64,000 nt of DNA from Taeniopygia guttata (taxonomy: Eukaryota > Chordata > Aves > Passeriformes > Estrildidae): assembly GCF_048771995.1 (NCBI RefSeq), contig NC_133063.1:29231810-29295809 (forward strand). Direction: 5' to 3'. The position numbers were made by a program, and so were the translations under genes. The notes beneath the pieces were generated by a model. The model was given only the letters and a program-made list of their open reading frames with translations, made no database searches and was not told the DNA's origin. Positions 52,401-64,000 of this stretch are shown here, piece after piece. The first letter of the stretch is position 1, and each line of letters starts with the position of its first letter.

Positions 52401-54229
52401 GACTGTTCTAAGTATTTTGTTTAGCTCAGAAAGTTATACTGGATTTTAAAAAAATCTGTAATTAGCAAGAGATTCAAAGGAAAGCTTACATTTTGAAGCC
52501 AGTAACACCAGGTCTTTGTGGGCCTCTTTTCTTTTTACCTATGGAAAGAATTGCTTAGATTTTTTTCCCTTTTAGGGGAAACCCACAGCTAATACTCTTG
52601 TGAAGATTTGATGGAACATTTGTTATTTCCACTTACTTCCTTCTTCCCAATATAAAGGCTTTTGCTTCTGAATGGAGACTTAGACTCAGAATATTTTTCT
52701 ATACTCCTTTGTATTTGTCATCTGAGCTGCTTTGGTTTAAAGAGCTGAAAGATGTGAAGACTGGAAAAAAAATGATGTTATTGTTTTGATTTTGTGTTTT
52801 CTGTTAATAAATGGCTCCAAACAGTTTGGAATAACTCCTCTCTAGAATTCCTCTGCATTGCTTGTTCTTTTTGACTGGAAGAACTCACAAAAAGAAAATG
52901 GAACATCTCTTCTTTGGGTTAAAACCTTTGAAGATATAGGTATTGATAAGTACTTGTCTAAGAGAGTTTCTGCACTATTTTTCTTCTTATCAACCATTCC
53001 AGTCTTTCTTTGGCTGGGGAAATAGTATTACCAGATGAGGCTCCTTTGCTTCATCAATAAGGCACTCAAAAAAAATAAGACTGCATGATCAGCTCTCACT
53101 TATGAAAACTGAGGGAAGGCTGCGAAGCACATAAGTGCCCTCAGTGTTGATACTGACCATTCAGGTAATTGATCATGATACAGCCATACCTCTTCTCTCT
53201 CTACAACAGTGTTCATTAACCTTGGGAGAAGTATTGGTGAAAATCCAGGAAAGACAGCTCAACTGCCCAGGCTGCAGTTATTCCTACGGAACAGCTACGT
53301 TACATACATATGAAAGAATTAGATAGCAAACTTGACTCCCATCTGTTGACATCTAATGTCCTCAGGATCTTCAGAACTGCTTTCAAGATTTTCAGAGGTG
53401 TTGCAGCTAGTGAATTCTCCTGCTGTGAATAAGGCCCCCTTGGCGAGTTGCTCCACTTTGTACCATCCTTGGATTTTTCAGAAGGATGACAACTGTAAAA
53501 CAGGGCAAAAGTCTTCTTCTATCATCCTTTCTGGCTCCTGAGCATGAGCGTCTGAACATGGTCCATTGCTTTATCAAAACCACCTGTGGCCTGAGGCCAG
53601 CAGCCTGAATAGCCATGCAGAAGCTGCTCCTTCAAGCAGAAAATAAATTATTTCACTCCCTCAGTAAACTGAAACAGGGTTCCACAAGAGACATATGTTG
53701 TGGAAGAGGGAGAAAAGGTTGCTCCTGCACTTACTGAAACTAATCTGAAGCCTGAAAAATAGGCTGCTGAAGGGAAGCAGACTTAACTCAAGCTGAAACA
53801 AATAAATTTATCAGGAGTCAGATAAGAATAATTTCAATGTCTTCCTATGGATGCAGTCTGTGAGACAACAGGGATACTTGGTAAAGTGTTAATGCTTTTG
53901 TCATGAAAGTCACAACTAGACTATTTCTGTGGGACGAAGCAGCCTGGTGACTCATATAACAACTACTTTTTTTCCAAATGAGAGGTAAAACTTTTATCAA
54001 GTACTGGGTGTGAACAGAAAAGAACTGAAACATGGGTATTCTGTGGCTGCCACATCTACTTCCTGGTGTGTGTGTGTGGTTTTTAAATTTTTTTTCCTAT
54101 TGAATTATGGGGAAAATATATTTCATTATATTACTCATGATATGAGTCAGCTGCTAATTCTGTCTTCTAGGGAAATACCCAATGTTTATTTTTTCCCTTT
54201 ATGTCAGATGATTGTATTTTTCAGCAAAT

Positions 54230-54680
54230 GGACCAAGTACAACCAGGTATGTTGACATATCCAGGGAACATTGTCAGGCTGTAAATTATGAAAATGGTAC
54301 ATGCTATAATAATCCTTACTGGGATACACAAAACAGAGAGTACTTTAGACCTTATAGGATAAGAGATTTGATAAATAAAATGCCTTGGCAACAGCAAACA
54401 GAACTTTGAGACTTAAATCAAGATTTCAAGAAGATTAAATCAAATGGATCTACCAGAAAAAGAAAATTACTTCAAACTCTGCAAGCAAGAGATGTTGTAA
54501 AATGCGTAAGTTCGTCTGTGTGATTTTTAACCCAATCATTGTAGTAAAATTTCACTAGCCTTCCTAAAATACTATATAAGAATTTGTATCCGATAATAAA
54601 TTCCGATTCTTTGACTACCTTTGACCATCTCACCAAGTCCCCATCTCTCTCTCATCATTGCTGATAGATCCTCAATTCAG
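54230..54680 (+). mobile_element. Probable endogenous retrovirus remnant: coding tail plus LTR-like end
   Basis: An LTR-like end is visible at about 54,493-54,680: a TATA-like CTATATAAG (54,572 on), AATAAATTCCG (a poly(A) signal) about 25 bases later, then TTTGACCATCTCACCAAGTC, the order TATA - AATAAA - short U5 seen in avian retroviral LTRs. Just upstream, at about 54,250-54,408, an open frame rich in Asn, Cys and Tyr includes an N-G-T glycosylation sequon and ends in TGA; it may be a fragment of a viral coding region, but I do not recognise which. No gag, pol or second LTR is seen nearby, so any element is heavily truncated. It lies antisense in a SNCAIP intron. Family membership is inferred from layout only. 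Confidence 0.42.
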
Positions 54681-55059
54681 TGTTTGTATTTATGACAGTA
54701 CAAATGTAAAAGCATGAAGATATTGCAAAGAAAAAATGTAAAGGTAAACACAGGGCAATCACTTCTCTATTACTGTCATGGACAAAAGAGATTCAACATG
54801 GGGAATGTAACTTAATTCATGGTTAATTAGCATAAATTTCATTACTGGTTCAGGTATTAGGAAACAAAGGAGGACAGACATTTAAAACATCTATCCTCTC
54901 CTTTTCCAAGTTCAACTTCTCTCCCAGATTCATCTGCACACCTAGCTCCTCTTCACCATTCTCAGGCTTCACTTCAGATACCTCTCTTGCCCTCTTGTCA
55001 TTGCTGCAGGTTGTCCCCAGTCTTTTCAGTAAGCCAACACGTAGCACAGGTCAGGGTTC

Positions 55060-55495
55060 ATGTGCAGCACTTTCTCTCTGTTGTTCCTTTCTTCCCACCC
55101 TCTCCTGTTCTGTAGTGCAGGTCTTTTGACAGGCTGCATTCCATTCAGGAAATCACTGGGTCTCAGCTTGTCCATGTGCTACAGCCTTTTCAAGGGATGT
55201 ACCTGTTCTACCATGGGTATTCCAGGGACCATTTGGGGCTGTGCCTTCTCCACCATGGTGCACCTCCAGCTCCTCTGGCCTTGCTGTTCCCTGTGATTGT
55301 CACTCTTCTGTTTCCTTCATCTCTCTGGCATTTTCTGCTCCTTTTTAGCCATGTTTTCACAGAATGACTAGTGGGGCTTAGCTGTGTCCTGCAGTGGATC
55401 TGTTTCAGAGAGTTCTGTCTAGCAAAGGGAAACCCCTCACTCGTTCTCACTGAGGCCACTCTACAGCTCCCCTGGTAGCAGAGTATTGTAATTTA
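55060..55495 (+). repeat. Probable old interspersed repeat, family uncertain
   Basis: This block is richer in C, T and G than its surroundings and has phrases that I associate with a dispersed avian repeat: GTGCACCTCCAGCTCCTCTG (55,258 on), TTCATCTCTCTGGCATTTTCTG, GCCATGTTTTCACAGAATGA, and a terminal GAGGCCACTCTACAGCTCCCC. It looks like a diverged copy of an LTR or retroposon family, but I cannot name it. Orientation is a guess. No long open frame has meaning in it. Confidence 0.35.
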
Positions 55496-56117
55496 TACCC
55501 AATACAATTAGCTACACATTTACCACCATAAAAAGATATGGTCTCCTTTAAACATGGGGTTATCAGTAGTTATTTTCATCGACTGTGATAGCTGACATCT
55601 TGATCCACATACCTATACTGGAAAAATGTCAGGTCAGTGCTGACGGTTTCTAAGAGTCTTATGAGGATATTGACAGTTAAGCCACAGTAACTGTCTCTAC
55701 AATTAAAGCAAGCAACTAGAAAATTTGTGTTTCAACAAATAGGGTCTTTACAGAATACTTAATGAAAAATATACCAAACTATTAAAACCAGTTCATATGA
55801 CGAAATATAGAATAGAAGATATTTCCGGAGTAGCCATTGTAGGTTTTGGTGACTTTCCACGACCAAAAAAAAGTTCCTTGCATTTACTGTCTCTACTACT
55901 CCTGCCAACATCAACACCCAGCACTGTAACCTGTAGATAAAAACATGCTATATGAGCAGAAACGATGATCTGTAATTATGTGATTGACAGATATGCAAAG
56001 GGAAAAGGGACTGGATTTCTTCATACATACCCTTTTCAGCTGCCACTGCTAATAAACTGAAGATTAATTAGGGTATTGTTTTAAGATAATCCCTCTTGCT
56101 AACAATGAAACACTTAC

Positions 56118-56287
56118 TCCTTCAGCTGCTTAGTCAGCTTGACAACCTGAGAGGCCAGTGACATACATGTCTCCACAACTACTAAGTAGCGGGAACACAG
56201 GGTGTGCCCATGTCGCTCAGCACTTTGAGAGGGTTTCTCTCCCACGTGGTTTTGCATGGTGACATTTGCTCCATATTCAACCAATGT
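56118..56287 (-). CDS. SNCAIP: SNCAIP exon: end of ankyrin repeats and start of coiled coil
   Basis: The acceptor is TTTTTACAG|ACA (first base 56,287) and the donor GA|GTAAGTG (last base 56,118). The exon is 170 nt, 56 codons plus two bases. The translation begins TLVEYGANVTMQNHVGEK, completing one ankyrin repeat and starting a degenerate one (PSQSAERHGHTLCSRYLV). It then runs into a helical heptad region, MSLASQVVKLTKQLKE, the first half of the coiled coil. This stretch is nearly invariant in synphilin-1 as I recall it. The final GA is completed by G of the next exon to give the Glu of KQLKEQTVERV. Reading through the donor would give an immediate in-frame TAA (GAG TAA), so an intron-retained transcript would truncate the protein here. 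Confidence 0.95.
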
Positions 56288-59200
56288 CTGTAAAAACATA
56301 AAAGGGAACAGCGGCATCTGTAAGTGTAAATCTCTGCTGTGATTTCTGATCAGCACAAGAATGACTGGAGAAAAAGCATTCCTGAATAAAATGCTTGAAA
56401 AACATTAGTCTAAGCCAGTCATTTTTAAAATTCAGTCACTGACAAAAACACTGACATGTTTGCAGCTTGAATTCAAACCACATACCAAGAAAATATACCA
56501 CTCAGGTGCAACAGGAATATAGAAGAGTGAGCTGCAGTTCAGAAGAGCTGTAAAGAGACTATATGTTACTCCTTCCTCTCCCCTTGAAGTTCTGCTAAAT
56601 TAATTTGTTTTCTGTTCATTCATTTGTACAGCATAGCATCACTTGTAGCATTCATACAAATTAAAACAGGACTTTTGTCTGGCCACCTATTGATTCTCTC
56701 CTGCACCACAGTAACAAACTTTTGCAGATGCAGATGCATTGTGGTAACTTTACACATGGCAGACCTAGAAAAGAAGACACAGGACAACTGTTCTAGATGA
56801 CATCCAGGTCCAGAGCAGCATGAACACATTGCAAGCCAGTTTATAGTGGGTAGTGATAAGCTGTAATAGTTTACCACGTCTTTTCTTGGGATCCCCACAC
56901 TGCAAAATATTGCAACATACCCTCAGAGTCTCATTTTATTAATGTCTTTGCTACAGCATTTGCTGACTCTTTTTGTTAACTCTTCATTTTCTACCACAGC
57001 AGAATCCCAATGTTTAAAACACTCTATAGGGAAGTCTCAGTGTCCTGACTCTTAACTAAGCAATGCTTAGATATGAAATATAGGGCAGATACTTTAGGCC
57101 AGATAGGCATAAATTTCTTATTGCAGATAAAGAACTATAAAATTACTATATCAATCTAGCTGGAATTTTTGGGAAGTCTAGTCACTGTTACTTTTTAATG
57201 TTGAGAGAATCTCATTGCTTTGCACTTGCTTGGTTAGTCACTATTTTCTTAAGACATACTGATATATGTGTCAGCTTTTAGTCTCCAAGAAAAATAAGAT
57301 CTTATACTCTGATGTATATCCCTGTGTTACTCACAGTACCAGCAGAGAACCCTAGCTTGCTGCTGGAGAACCATCCAGGTTGTGAGCATGACATTTGAAT
57401 TATTCTGAGACCAGAATAAATAGCGTTCTATGTGCAAAAAAAGTTCTGTCTGACCTCGAGACATCCAATAACTAAAGCAAGATTTGAGACCAAATCTTCC
57501 GTCTTATAATCTGTTTGTGATAATCAGAGTTAGGAGCTATTTGCATTACTGGAGTAGGTAAATAGGACCTAAATATTCTCAGCAATGCTTTGATATGCAT
57601 TGATACCAGCCCCTAGGAAAACTTGTGATCCTGTACAGCCAGAAACTACAGCATCATTAACTTCATGCATACACATGCAGAAGAGGAATTGTATGGCTGA
57701 GCTCTTGATTAACTTATCCAAGCAGCTCTGGTAAACCACTGAGGGTTGGAGTGACTTGGCTGACTACAAACAGCAGACACAGAGACCTCAACATATGAGA
57801 GAGAAGTGGAATGGGTGGTCTGTCTGATCTGCTAAAACCATACAGAAAGGAAAATTATGAACTCTTGCACTGCATCTCATATCAATAGGTTGTGCTTAAT
57901 TTGTCAAGAAAGAAAACAAAGGAGAGTTATGACCTTACATAAAGTAATCATATAGTTTGAAACATGATAGGAGCATCATATGCTTATAAACACAGTAAGT
58001 AGGCCAAGGAATCACTGGCAGGTTGTGATTTTTCAGTTTTTATGCTGCTGCCTACAGTTTCTCTGTTTCCTTTATCATTTCTTTATTCTTACCAGATTAT
58101 TCACTGTGCATTATTTTAAATTAGACTGTAAGCTTACTGGGCACAGAGCTTATTTTATTTCACAGCACAAAATATCAACTCTACTTAAGTCTGTGAGGTG
58201 TAAGTGAAGTGATATCACTGACATTGTGTATTTTTATCGCCACTAAGTATTTTCATGACTTATTTCTTATGGCCTCACTACAACAAAAAGCACTTCTTAA
58301 ATCGTACATTTACTTAAAATAAAATAATCTTTAGAATTCTAAGGCACTTATTAAGGTTTGTTCTTCACAGGGAAAGCAGGGTTTGTTTGTTTCTTTGTTT
58401 AGTTCCATGAAAACACCTGCAGATGTCACCACTGTTCAAAATAATCTATTCCCATTTCTCCTTCAAATGCACTGCACATCTTGATGAGGCACTATTGAGA
58501 CCCTAAACACACACGCCACAGGAACCCTACACACACCCTTTACCACAACAGTGCCCCCCACCAATAAATCATAAACATTTCTTCTATCCATTTTTTAAAA
58601 CTGATCATAGAAATTGGCTACAATAAAATAGTAAACCAAATAGATTTAGCATGGATGTCATGGTTTGTTTATTTTATTCTCATATGAGTTTCTACAGGAT
58701 CCATTCCTCAAGTCCTTAAGAAAAAAGACATGTCCTCTCAGTAAGAAAACACAGAGATGGTCATGCTCTCCAAATCTATTTGACTATTTTCTTTTTAAGT
58801 CTATTCATTCAGCTCAACCTGTTTTTCTTTTTTTATTATGCAATACTCAAACTGGCTTTTACAGAGTTATGTCTTCTGGGTAAGCAAATATATAAATAGA
58901 CTGCAATAATAATAATAGCTCTGCAGCTGTAGATACAACCTAATAGTGTACACAAATATACTTAGCTCTCTGGAGAGGTTAGCTAATGAAAATTTACTCT
59001 GTATTTCTTTTTGGGTGGACTAATACAAATGTTCTGTATTTGCTGTGGCCTGAAGAGTGATGTGGATTGGTTCATGTATGGTAATAGGAATAACATGTTT
59101 ACTGATACATATCTGAATCCTTGGAGATTTACTCCTCCTTCTTAGACATGTTTTCCTCCCTAACTTGACTTAATCACTTAAATTTTTGTTTCTTGCCTTT

Positions 59201-61497
59201 CTGCCAAGAGGTTGTTTATTTTTTTTATTTATTCTTCTCCAATGTCTAGTTTCTTTATCAAATACCTGTCTGCAATTTCCTGGAATAATTTTATTATTAT
59301 TTCTTCTCCAAAGAGCTTTTGCTCAAAGTGCCGACAACACAAACACTGAAATGTACTCCTGTGACTAATAGTTCTAGCAAATTTGATGGACAGAGGGTAC
59401 ATCTGCAATTAATACAAAGTTAAGTTGCTTCACCTTCAATAATTTACCAGAAGTGCTGATCAGCCAGGGAGGTTCCAGTGAGTGGAAGCTGCCAAACTTG
59501 GCACCCATGTATACAAGGGTTTGAGGAAGGAAGGATCCAGGGAAGAGCGGGCTTGTCAGCCTGATCTCAGTGCCAGGCGAGTTCATAGAGCAGATCATCA
59601 TGACCATCCTCATGCAACAAGTACAGGACAACCAGGGCATCTCACCCATAGCATGGGTTTATGAAAGGCAGCTTCTGCTTGACCAACCTGATCTCATTCT
59701 ATGACAAAGTGACCGGCCTAATGGATGAGGAAAAGGTGTGTTTACCTAGATTTTAGTAAAGCCTTAGATATGTTTCCCCACAGTATTCTCCTAGAGAATC
59801 TGGCTGCCTATGGTGTTCACTGAGTGAAAAACTGGCTGGTGGTGAACGAATTTACCTCCAGATTGTGACTGGTCAGTGGTGGTGTTCCCCAGGGCTCAGG
59901 GTTGGGGCCAGCCCTATTTAAAGTAATCAACATGGACAAGGGGATCAAATGCATCATAAGTAAATTCACAGATATGTCAAGTTGGACAGTAGTGTTGATC
60001 TGCTTGAGGGCAGGAAAGCTCTGCAGAGGGATCTGCACAGACTGGATCAAAGGGCTGAGGCCAACTAGATGAGATTCAACTGCACTTGGACCACCCCAAG
60101 CAGCACAACAAGCTTGGAGCAGTTTCTGGAAAGCTGCCTGGCAGAAAAGGACCTAGAGGTGCTGGCTGACAGCATGTGCCCAAGTGGCCAAGAAGGCCAA
60201 GGGCATCCTGGCCTGTGTCCACAATAGTGTGGCCAGCAGGACCATGGCAGTGACCATGCTGCAATACTGTGCATTGGTGAGGCCACACAAGCCCTGTGAC
60301 CAGTTCTGGGCCCCTCACAACAACAAAGACATTGAGGTGCTGCAGCAAATCCAGACAAGGGCAGCAGAGCTGGGAAAGGGTCTGGAGCAAAAGCCCTGTG
60401 AGGCTGAGGAGGCTGGGGTTGTTTAGTCTGGGCAAAAGGACACTGACGGGGGACATTACTCTCTTACAGTTGCCTGATAAGAGGTTGTAGCCAGGTAGGA
60501 ATTGGCCTCTTCTCACAAATTAACAGGATGAGAGGAAGTGGCCTCAAGTTGTACCAGGAGAGTTTAGATCCGCTATTAGGAAAAAAAAATTCACAGAAAG
60601 GGTTGTTAAGCACTGGAACAGACTGACCATTGAAGTGGTGGAGTCATTTTCCCTTGAGGTGGACAAAAAATGGGTATGGATGTGGCATTTGGAGACATAC
60701 ATTAATGGTGAATACGGTGATGGAGCTAGTTTGGTCAGACTTGATGATCTTTGAGGTCTTTTCCAGCCTTAATGGCTAATGACTCTGTGACCAGCCATCC
60801 AGTTCCACTCCATGACTTTTTTGTTACGCCTGCATTGAACACAGATGCTGGACAGAGGTATCCAAACTGGCTAATTCTGGCTCCTCTAGGTACTGTAGAT
60901 GTGTAAGCCTTCTCAGCTGGACAAATGACCATTTTTTTAGCACCTCTGTAAATAGAACTATATTGTTTTCAGAGGCCAAGATGAGTCACTGAAAATTAAT
61001 TAGAAATCAACATTACTCTTCATTGTATAGCACAGATTCATTCCAGGATGAACAGTATGAAAAGGATGGTTTATTCAAGGTGTAAACAGTTCAACAAACT
61101 TATCTTCTATAATTTCCCTCATCTGGATAGCTACAACTATCCTTTCTCAATGGAAAAAGAAACAGAAAGAAAATACCAGAGTAATGAGAAAAGTATGCAT
61201 ATCTGCACTTGCTGCCCTTTGTAACACAATAACAGACATATTAGCTGTTTATATATAAACAGTATAATCATGTTTTCATCTTGCAATACAAGTTAGTTTA
61301 GGTTTACAACAGCATACTCAAGAATAGAATCACAACCTGGAGCTTTTCAGTATTTCAGTCTGACTCCTACTCATTTAAAGTTCTTCCTTCTGATATATTT
61401 TAATGAATCAATAAGTATCCCCACTTAGATTTCCAATAATACAGTTTTGGCATTCAAGCTTGAAGTCTAGAGGTTTCTGCTATAGCTATCACTCTAC
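56288..61497 (-). other. SNCAIP: SNCAIP intron (about 5.2 kb)
   Basis: Bounded by donor GTAGAG (61,497-61,492) and acceptor TTTTTACAG (ending 56,288). Its main content is a 1.3-kb CR1 element in opposite orientation at about 59.45-60.79 kb. No other exon is recognised. Confidence 0.85.
59448..60792 (+). mobile_element. CR1 LINE, 5'-truncated, decayed
   Basis: This plus-strand copy covers part of the CR1 reverse transcriptase region and the 3' end. It has typical CR1 phrases: CAGCCAGGGAGGTTCCAGTG near the left end, GCATGGGTTTATGAAAGGCA (59,652 on), TTTTAGTAAAGCCTTAGA, CCAGTTCTGGGCCCCTCACA (60,300 on), GGGTTGTTTAGTCTGGGCAA (60,416 on), AAGTGGTGGAGTC (60,635 on), and a tail CTTGATGATCTTTGAGGTCTTTTCCAGCC followed by TTAATGGCTAATGACTCTGTGA. 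The reverse transcriptase frame is broken by stops and small deletions, so it cannot be active. It sits in a SNCAIP intron, antisense to the gene. Confidence 0.95.
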
Positions 61498-61623
61498 CTG
61501 TATGCATCCTAGATAGCCATGTTGAGCAGCTATGTGAACAGCAGTATTTCCATCCTGGTCAACTTCATCCAGTGAAATCCCTTGTTCTTGCATAAACTGA
61601 AGAAGCCACAAAAGGATTTTCTC
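61498..61623 (-). CDS. SNCAIP: SNCAIP exon: ankyrin repeat segment (42 codons)
   Basis: The minus-strand exon is flanked by a pyrimidine-rich acceptor ending in CCCTTAG (exon begins GAG at 61,623) and by a CAG|GTAGAG donor (last exon base 61,498). It encodes 42 whole codons, starting EKILLWLLQFMQEQG and continuing with DQDGNTAVHIAAQHGYLGC. The DxxGNTAVHIAAxxGYxxC pattern is an ankyrin repeat, whose second helix is completed by the next exon (TLVEYGANV). Ankyrin repeats of synphilin-1 mediate protein contacts, with the neighbouring coiled coil implicated in alpha-synuclein binding (known for the human protein). Both ends are phase 0. The acceptor could alternatively be placed three bases later (GGAG|AAA), which would drop one Glu. 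I prefer the earlier site because the mammalian protein has Glu-Lys here, as I recall it. The donor GTAGAG is somewhat weak. Confidence 0.95.
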
Positions 61624-64000
61624 CTAAGGGCAAAGAAATGTCACAAAAGGTAAGAACTAATGAAAAGGAATACTGGTGCTATCATCTATTATTAATACTA
61701 TCCAATAATTCTTTGTTTTCTCTCTTAACTTTGTAGACTTAGTGCATCATGGAACTTTGGTTTGTCTTTTTGGGGGTTTTGGGTTTCCTTTTTTCCCCCA
61801 AGGAAAAAAGCTGAAATATTTTATTTTATAGAAAGAAATAACAGGAAAAACACAAGTACTGTAATGCATTCTGAGAAATTGTACATGAAGATTGTGACAG
61901 CTTCTGTGTTGGTGATGAAACCTGAGAAAAAATAACCTGAAAAACCTGAGGAAGAATATCAAGCTGAAAATCACGTTGTGAAATTTGGTCAAACATCACA
62001 AGCCTCTCTGGAAAATTAAAATAGGATTATGCTCAGATCACAGAGCTGAGCAGTTAGATTCTTCAAATCTATAATCATTCCCCATCTCTGTGTGGTTGTG
62101 CTAAAGAAGAAGCAACACAACTAAAATCAGAAAATAAAGCTACCCTAATAACTCAATGTATTGACTCATGGACCATTTGTATGTCCTGCATGTTGGGAAG
62201 GATGGGGAGACTTGAACTGCAAAAACTTGTTGTTGAAGGTCTGGAAGCCAAAACTGAAGTAGAAACTTTCTTTTTTTAACACCACCTTTTTTGTGTGTAT
62301 ATAGGTGCAATACACATTTATTTTGGTATTCTTTTCTAACAATGGAGAGTTACATATGTGTGCACTAAGCTTTTTTGATTTCTTATTTTCCCCAGGGAGT
62401 TTATTTGGGAAAAAAAAATTCTTCTCTCTAGGAACTTCCCATGTTACACAAGATTAAATTTCATTTTGCCATAATGAATACAATACATATTGAAAATCTA
62501 GAATAAATCTATAGATTACATGGAAAAGTGGGGTCCATTAAAGCTGACTACAGCTGCTTTCTCAGTTTTTCTATCTGGAAAGGTTAAAAGACTAAATTAC
62601 TTCCTAGCATAAAACTTTTTTATTTAAATGTGTATTTTTTAATGTCTAGCTTTGATATCTATCATGTTATACTGACTCTGAGCTCCAGTTCAAAGGGGCT
62701 TTGTGGATTCTAGGTTGCTGAGGCAAACACTGATGCATAGGCTTAATCTGCAGCACCTCAGTAGCTTCAGTGACACATAAGTACATAATCACCCAAAATT
62801 AGAAATGTGAAAAACTAAAGTAAACATAAATAAAACAGTACTGAAACCACATACAGGACACCGAGCAGTAATTATTAGAAAAGACCAAGAATAAAAATGA
62901 AGAAAGAAAATTCTTAAAAGGTTGGATATAAACCTGCATTTTTTGGTGTAAAAGTACCACAGAAATTTTAATCTCAATGAAAAGGAGAGGACCGTTCTAG
63001 ACCTACTCCAGGATGATTCTGTCCATTTAAGCATCTGGGTCCCTGCTTACTACTTCAGAGGCCTGCTCTGTCTGACGCTTATCTTCTTCATATCTTCACT
63101 TTAGCAGCAATTTTGTTCTTATTACAGGGTGAGGGAATAGGTATTTTGACTTCTCCTTTGCTGAAGGCCCAACACAGCTGACAGCCAGCATGGAGAGATG
63201 ACTACATATAACATATCGCTTTAAAAATACTTTTGAGCATTTCTCAATATGCCAGTGGTGTTGGCCAGCAAGGAAGAAAGATTGTACTACTCCTATGACT
63301 TGCCCCTATGTTTTAATAATTAAAAGAAAAATACTTTAGCAAAACTTATTTGCAGAATTGGAAGACAACTATAGCTTTGAAATCATATATTTCTTTGGAA
63401 TATATAAGAGACCAGAATGTTAAGCATGTTCTGTAATTTTATGATCACAATCAGCATGGAGCAAAGTATACTTTCTAGTAATTTTTCTTATCAACAAGGA
63501 AATCTAGTGGCTGGGTGGCTCTATTCAATCATCTATACTTAGGACTACCTGTGCACTAAGTGAACACAGGCACAGTGTCATAAGTCACAACAAATTTGTT
63601 TTGTTTCAACAAATTTATCCTTGACCAAAAAAACCCAAGAAAACAAAGAATTTTTTTCACTTAAAAACTAGTGAAAACAAAACCATCATATATCAAAATA
63701 TGCCACATTTCACTTTATTAACACTCATAATATGTATTTGCAGGAAAAATATTTTCTGAAATAGATTTATAGTCTTCAATTTATTCAGACATAAGGAAAG
63801 ATAGTAAGACAATTCATCAGATGAAGACAATGAAAAATTATCACTTTTTTTTGTGAAGTAAGAGGAACTGATAAATACTGATAAATTATTCAGTATTACT
63901 TTTAACACCTACAAATGCTTATGCTCTAGCAGTTATTAAACCCTCTCTGGCATATTCTAGACCTACAATAATACAAATCTCTCTGCAAAAAGATTTCATG
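61624..64000 (-). other. SNCAIP: SNCAIP intron, partial (runs off the window)
   Basis: This is sequence upstream of the first visible ankyrin exon. I looked for further synphilin-1 exons (earlier ankyrin repeats) on the minus strand and saw none, so the next exon probably lies beyond 64,000. AT-rich, without recognisable repeats. Confidence 0.7.

Larger units (their letters stand above)
49495..56117 (-). other. SNCAIP: SNCAIP intron (about 6.6 kb)
   Basis: Bounded by donor GTAAGT (56,117-56,112) and acceptor TTCTTGCAG (ending 49,495). It carries a probable LTR-retroelement remnant (about 54.2-54.7 kb) and an old interspersed repeat (about 55.06-55.5 kb). The rest is AT-rich unique-looking sequence without recognisable exons. 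Confidence 0.85.
39350..64000 (-). other. SNCAIP: SNCAIP gene locus, 3' part (gene continues past the right edge)
   Basis: This is the minus-strand transcription unit for synphilin-1, a cytoplasmic alpha-synuclein-binding protein that is also a substrate and partner of E3 ubiquitin ligases such as parkin and SIAH and is found in Lewy-body inclusions (known for the mammalian protein). Five exons are visible, all with GT donors and AG acceptors. The junctions join in frame as GAG...CAG|ACA, GA|G, AG|C and CCA|GCA TGA. The encoded order is ankyrin repeat, degenerate ankyrin repeat, coiled coil and serine-rich C-terminal region, as in the mammalian protein as I remember it. About 487 residues are encoded here, roughly half of the 919-residue human protein. 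The start codon, N-terminal region and earlier ankyrin repeats lie outside the window. Confidence 0.96.

Noticed and set aside
60065..60516. Open frames of up to 146 codons on the minus strand
   Set aside because: They are reverse-strand shadows of the CR1 element and not genes.

Overview
The window looks like AT-rich vertebrate nuclear DNA, most likely from a bird. The evidence is an exon-intron gene with canonical GT/AG splice sites, several CR1 LINE copies with the TGATTCTATGA-type 3' end typical of avian genomes, and long non-coding stretches. I see no bacterial-style operons, ribosome binding sites, tRNA or rRNA genes, or CRISPR arrays. Which bird it is cannot be told from the sequence alone.

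One protein-coding gene is recognised with high confidence: SNCAIP (synphilin-1, the alpha-synuclein interacting protein), on the minus strand, from about 39,350 to beyond the right edge. The window holds its 3' half: an ankyrin-repeat exon (61,498-61,623), a second ankyrin/coiled-coil exon (56,118-56,287), a short coiled-coil exon (49,402-49,494), a long exon for the C-terminal regulatory region (45,945-47,013), and a terminal exon with only the last alanine codon and the stop, followed by the 3' UTR (about 39,350-39,921). The reading frame runs without a break through all four splice junctions and yields about 487 C-terminal residues. The N-terminal half must lie to the right of the window.

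Layout from left to right. 1-23,384: no recognisable gene, only simple repeats and a few stretches that might be conserved regulatory DNA. 23,385-23,680: a compact CpG island with GC boxes, isolated in AT-rich sequence, a probable promoter of an unidentified transcript. 23,681-39,349: no recognised gene, with two adjacent minus-strand CR1 fragments (33.7-34.9 kb), a CR1 tail (38.6 kb) and a speculative plus-strand exon at 32,598-32,833. 39,350-64,000: SNCAIP. Its introns carry a 1.3-kb CR1 (59.4-60.8 kb), a probable retroviral LTR remnant (54.2-54.7 kb), another old repeat of uncertain family (55.1-55.5 kb) and a CR1 tail (45.2 kb).

The strongest observation is that the longest open frame of the C-terminal exon overruns a good splice donor. 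Splicing to a six-base coding end 6 kb away restores a C-terminus like that of mammalian synphilin-1. No new multi-gene system was found. The best candidates for undescribed biology are the orphan CpG island, the plus-strand open exon-like segment at 32.6 kb, and a possible alternative SNCAIP exon at 48.3 kb.
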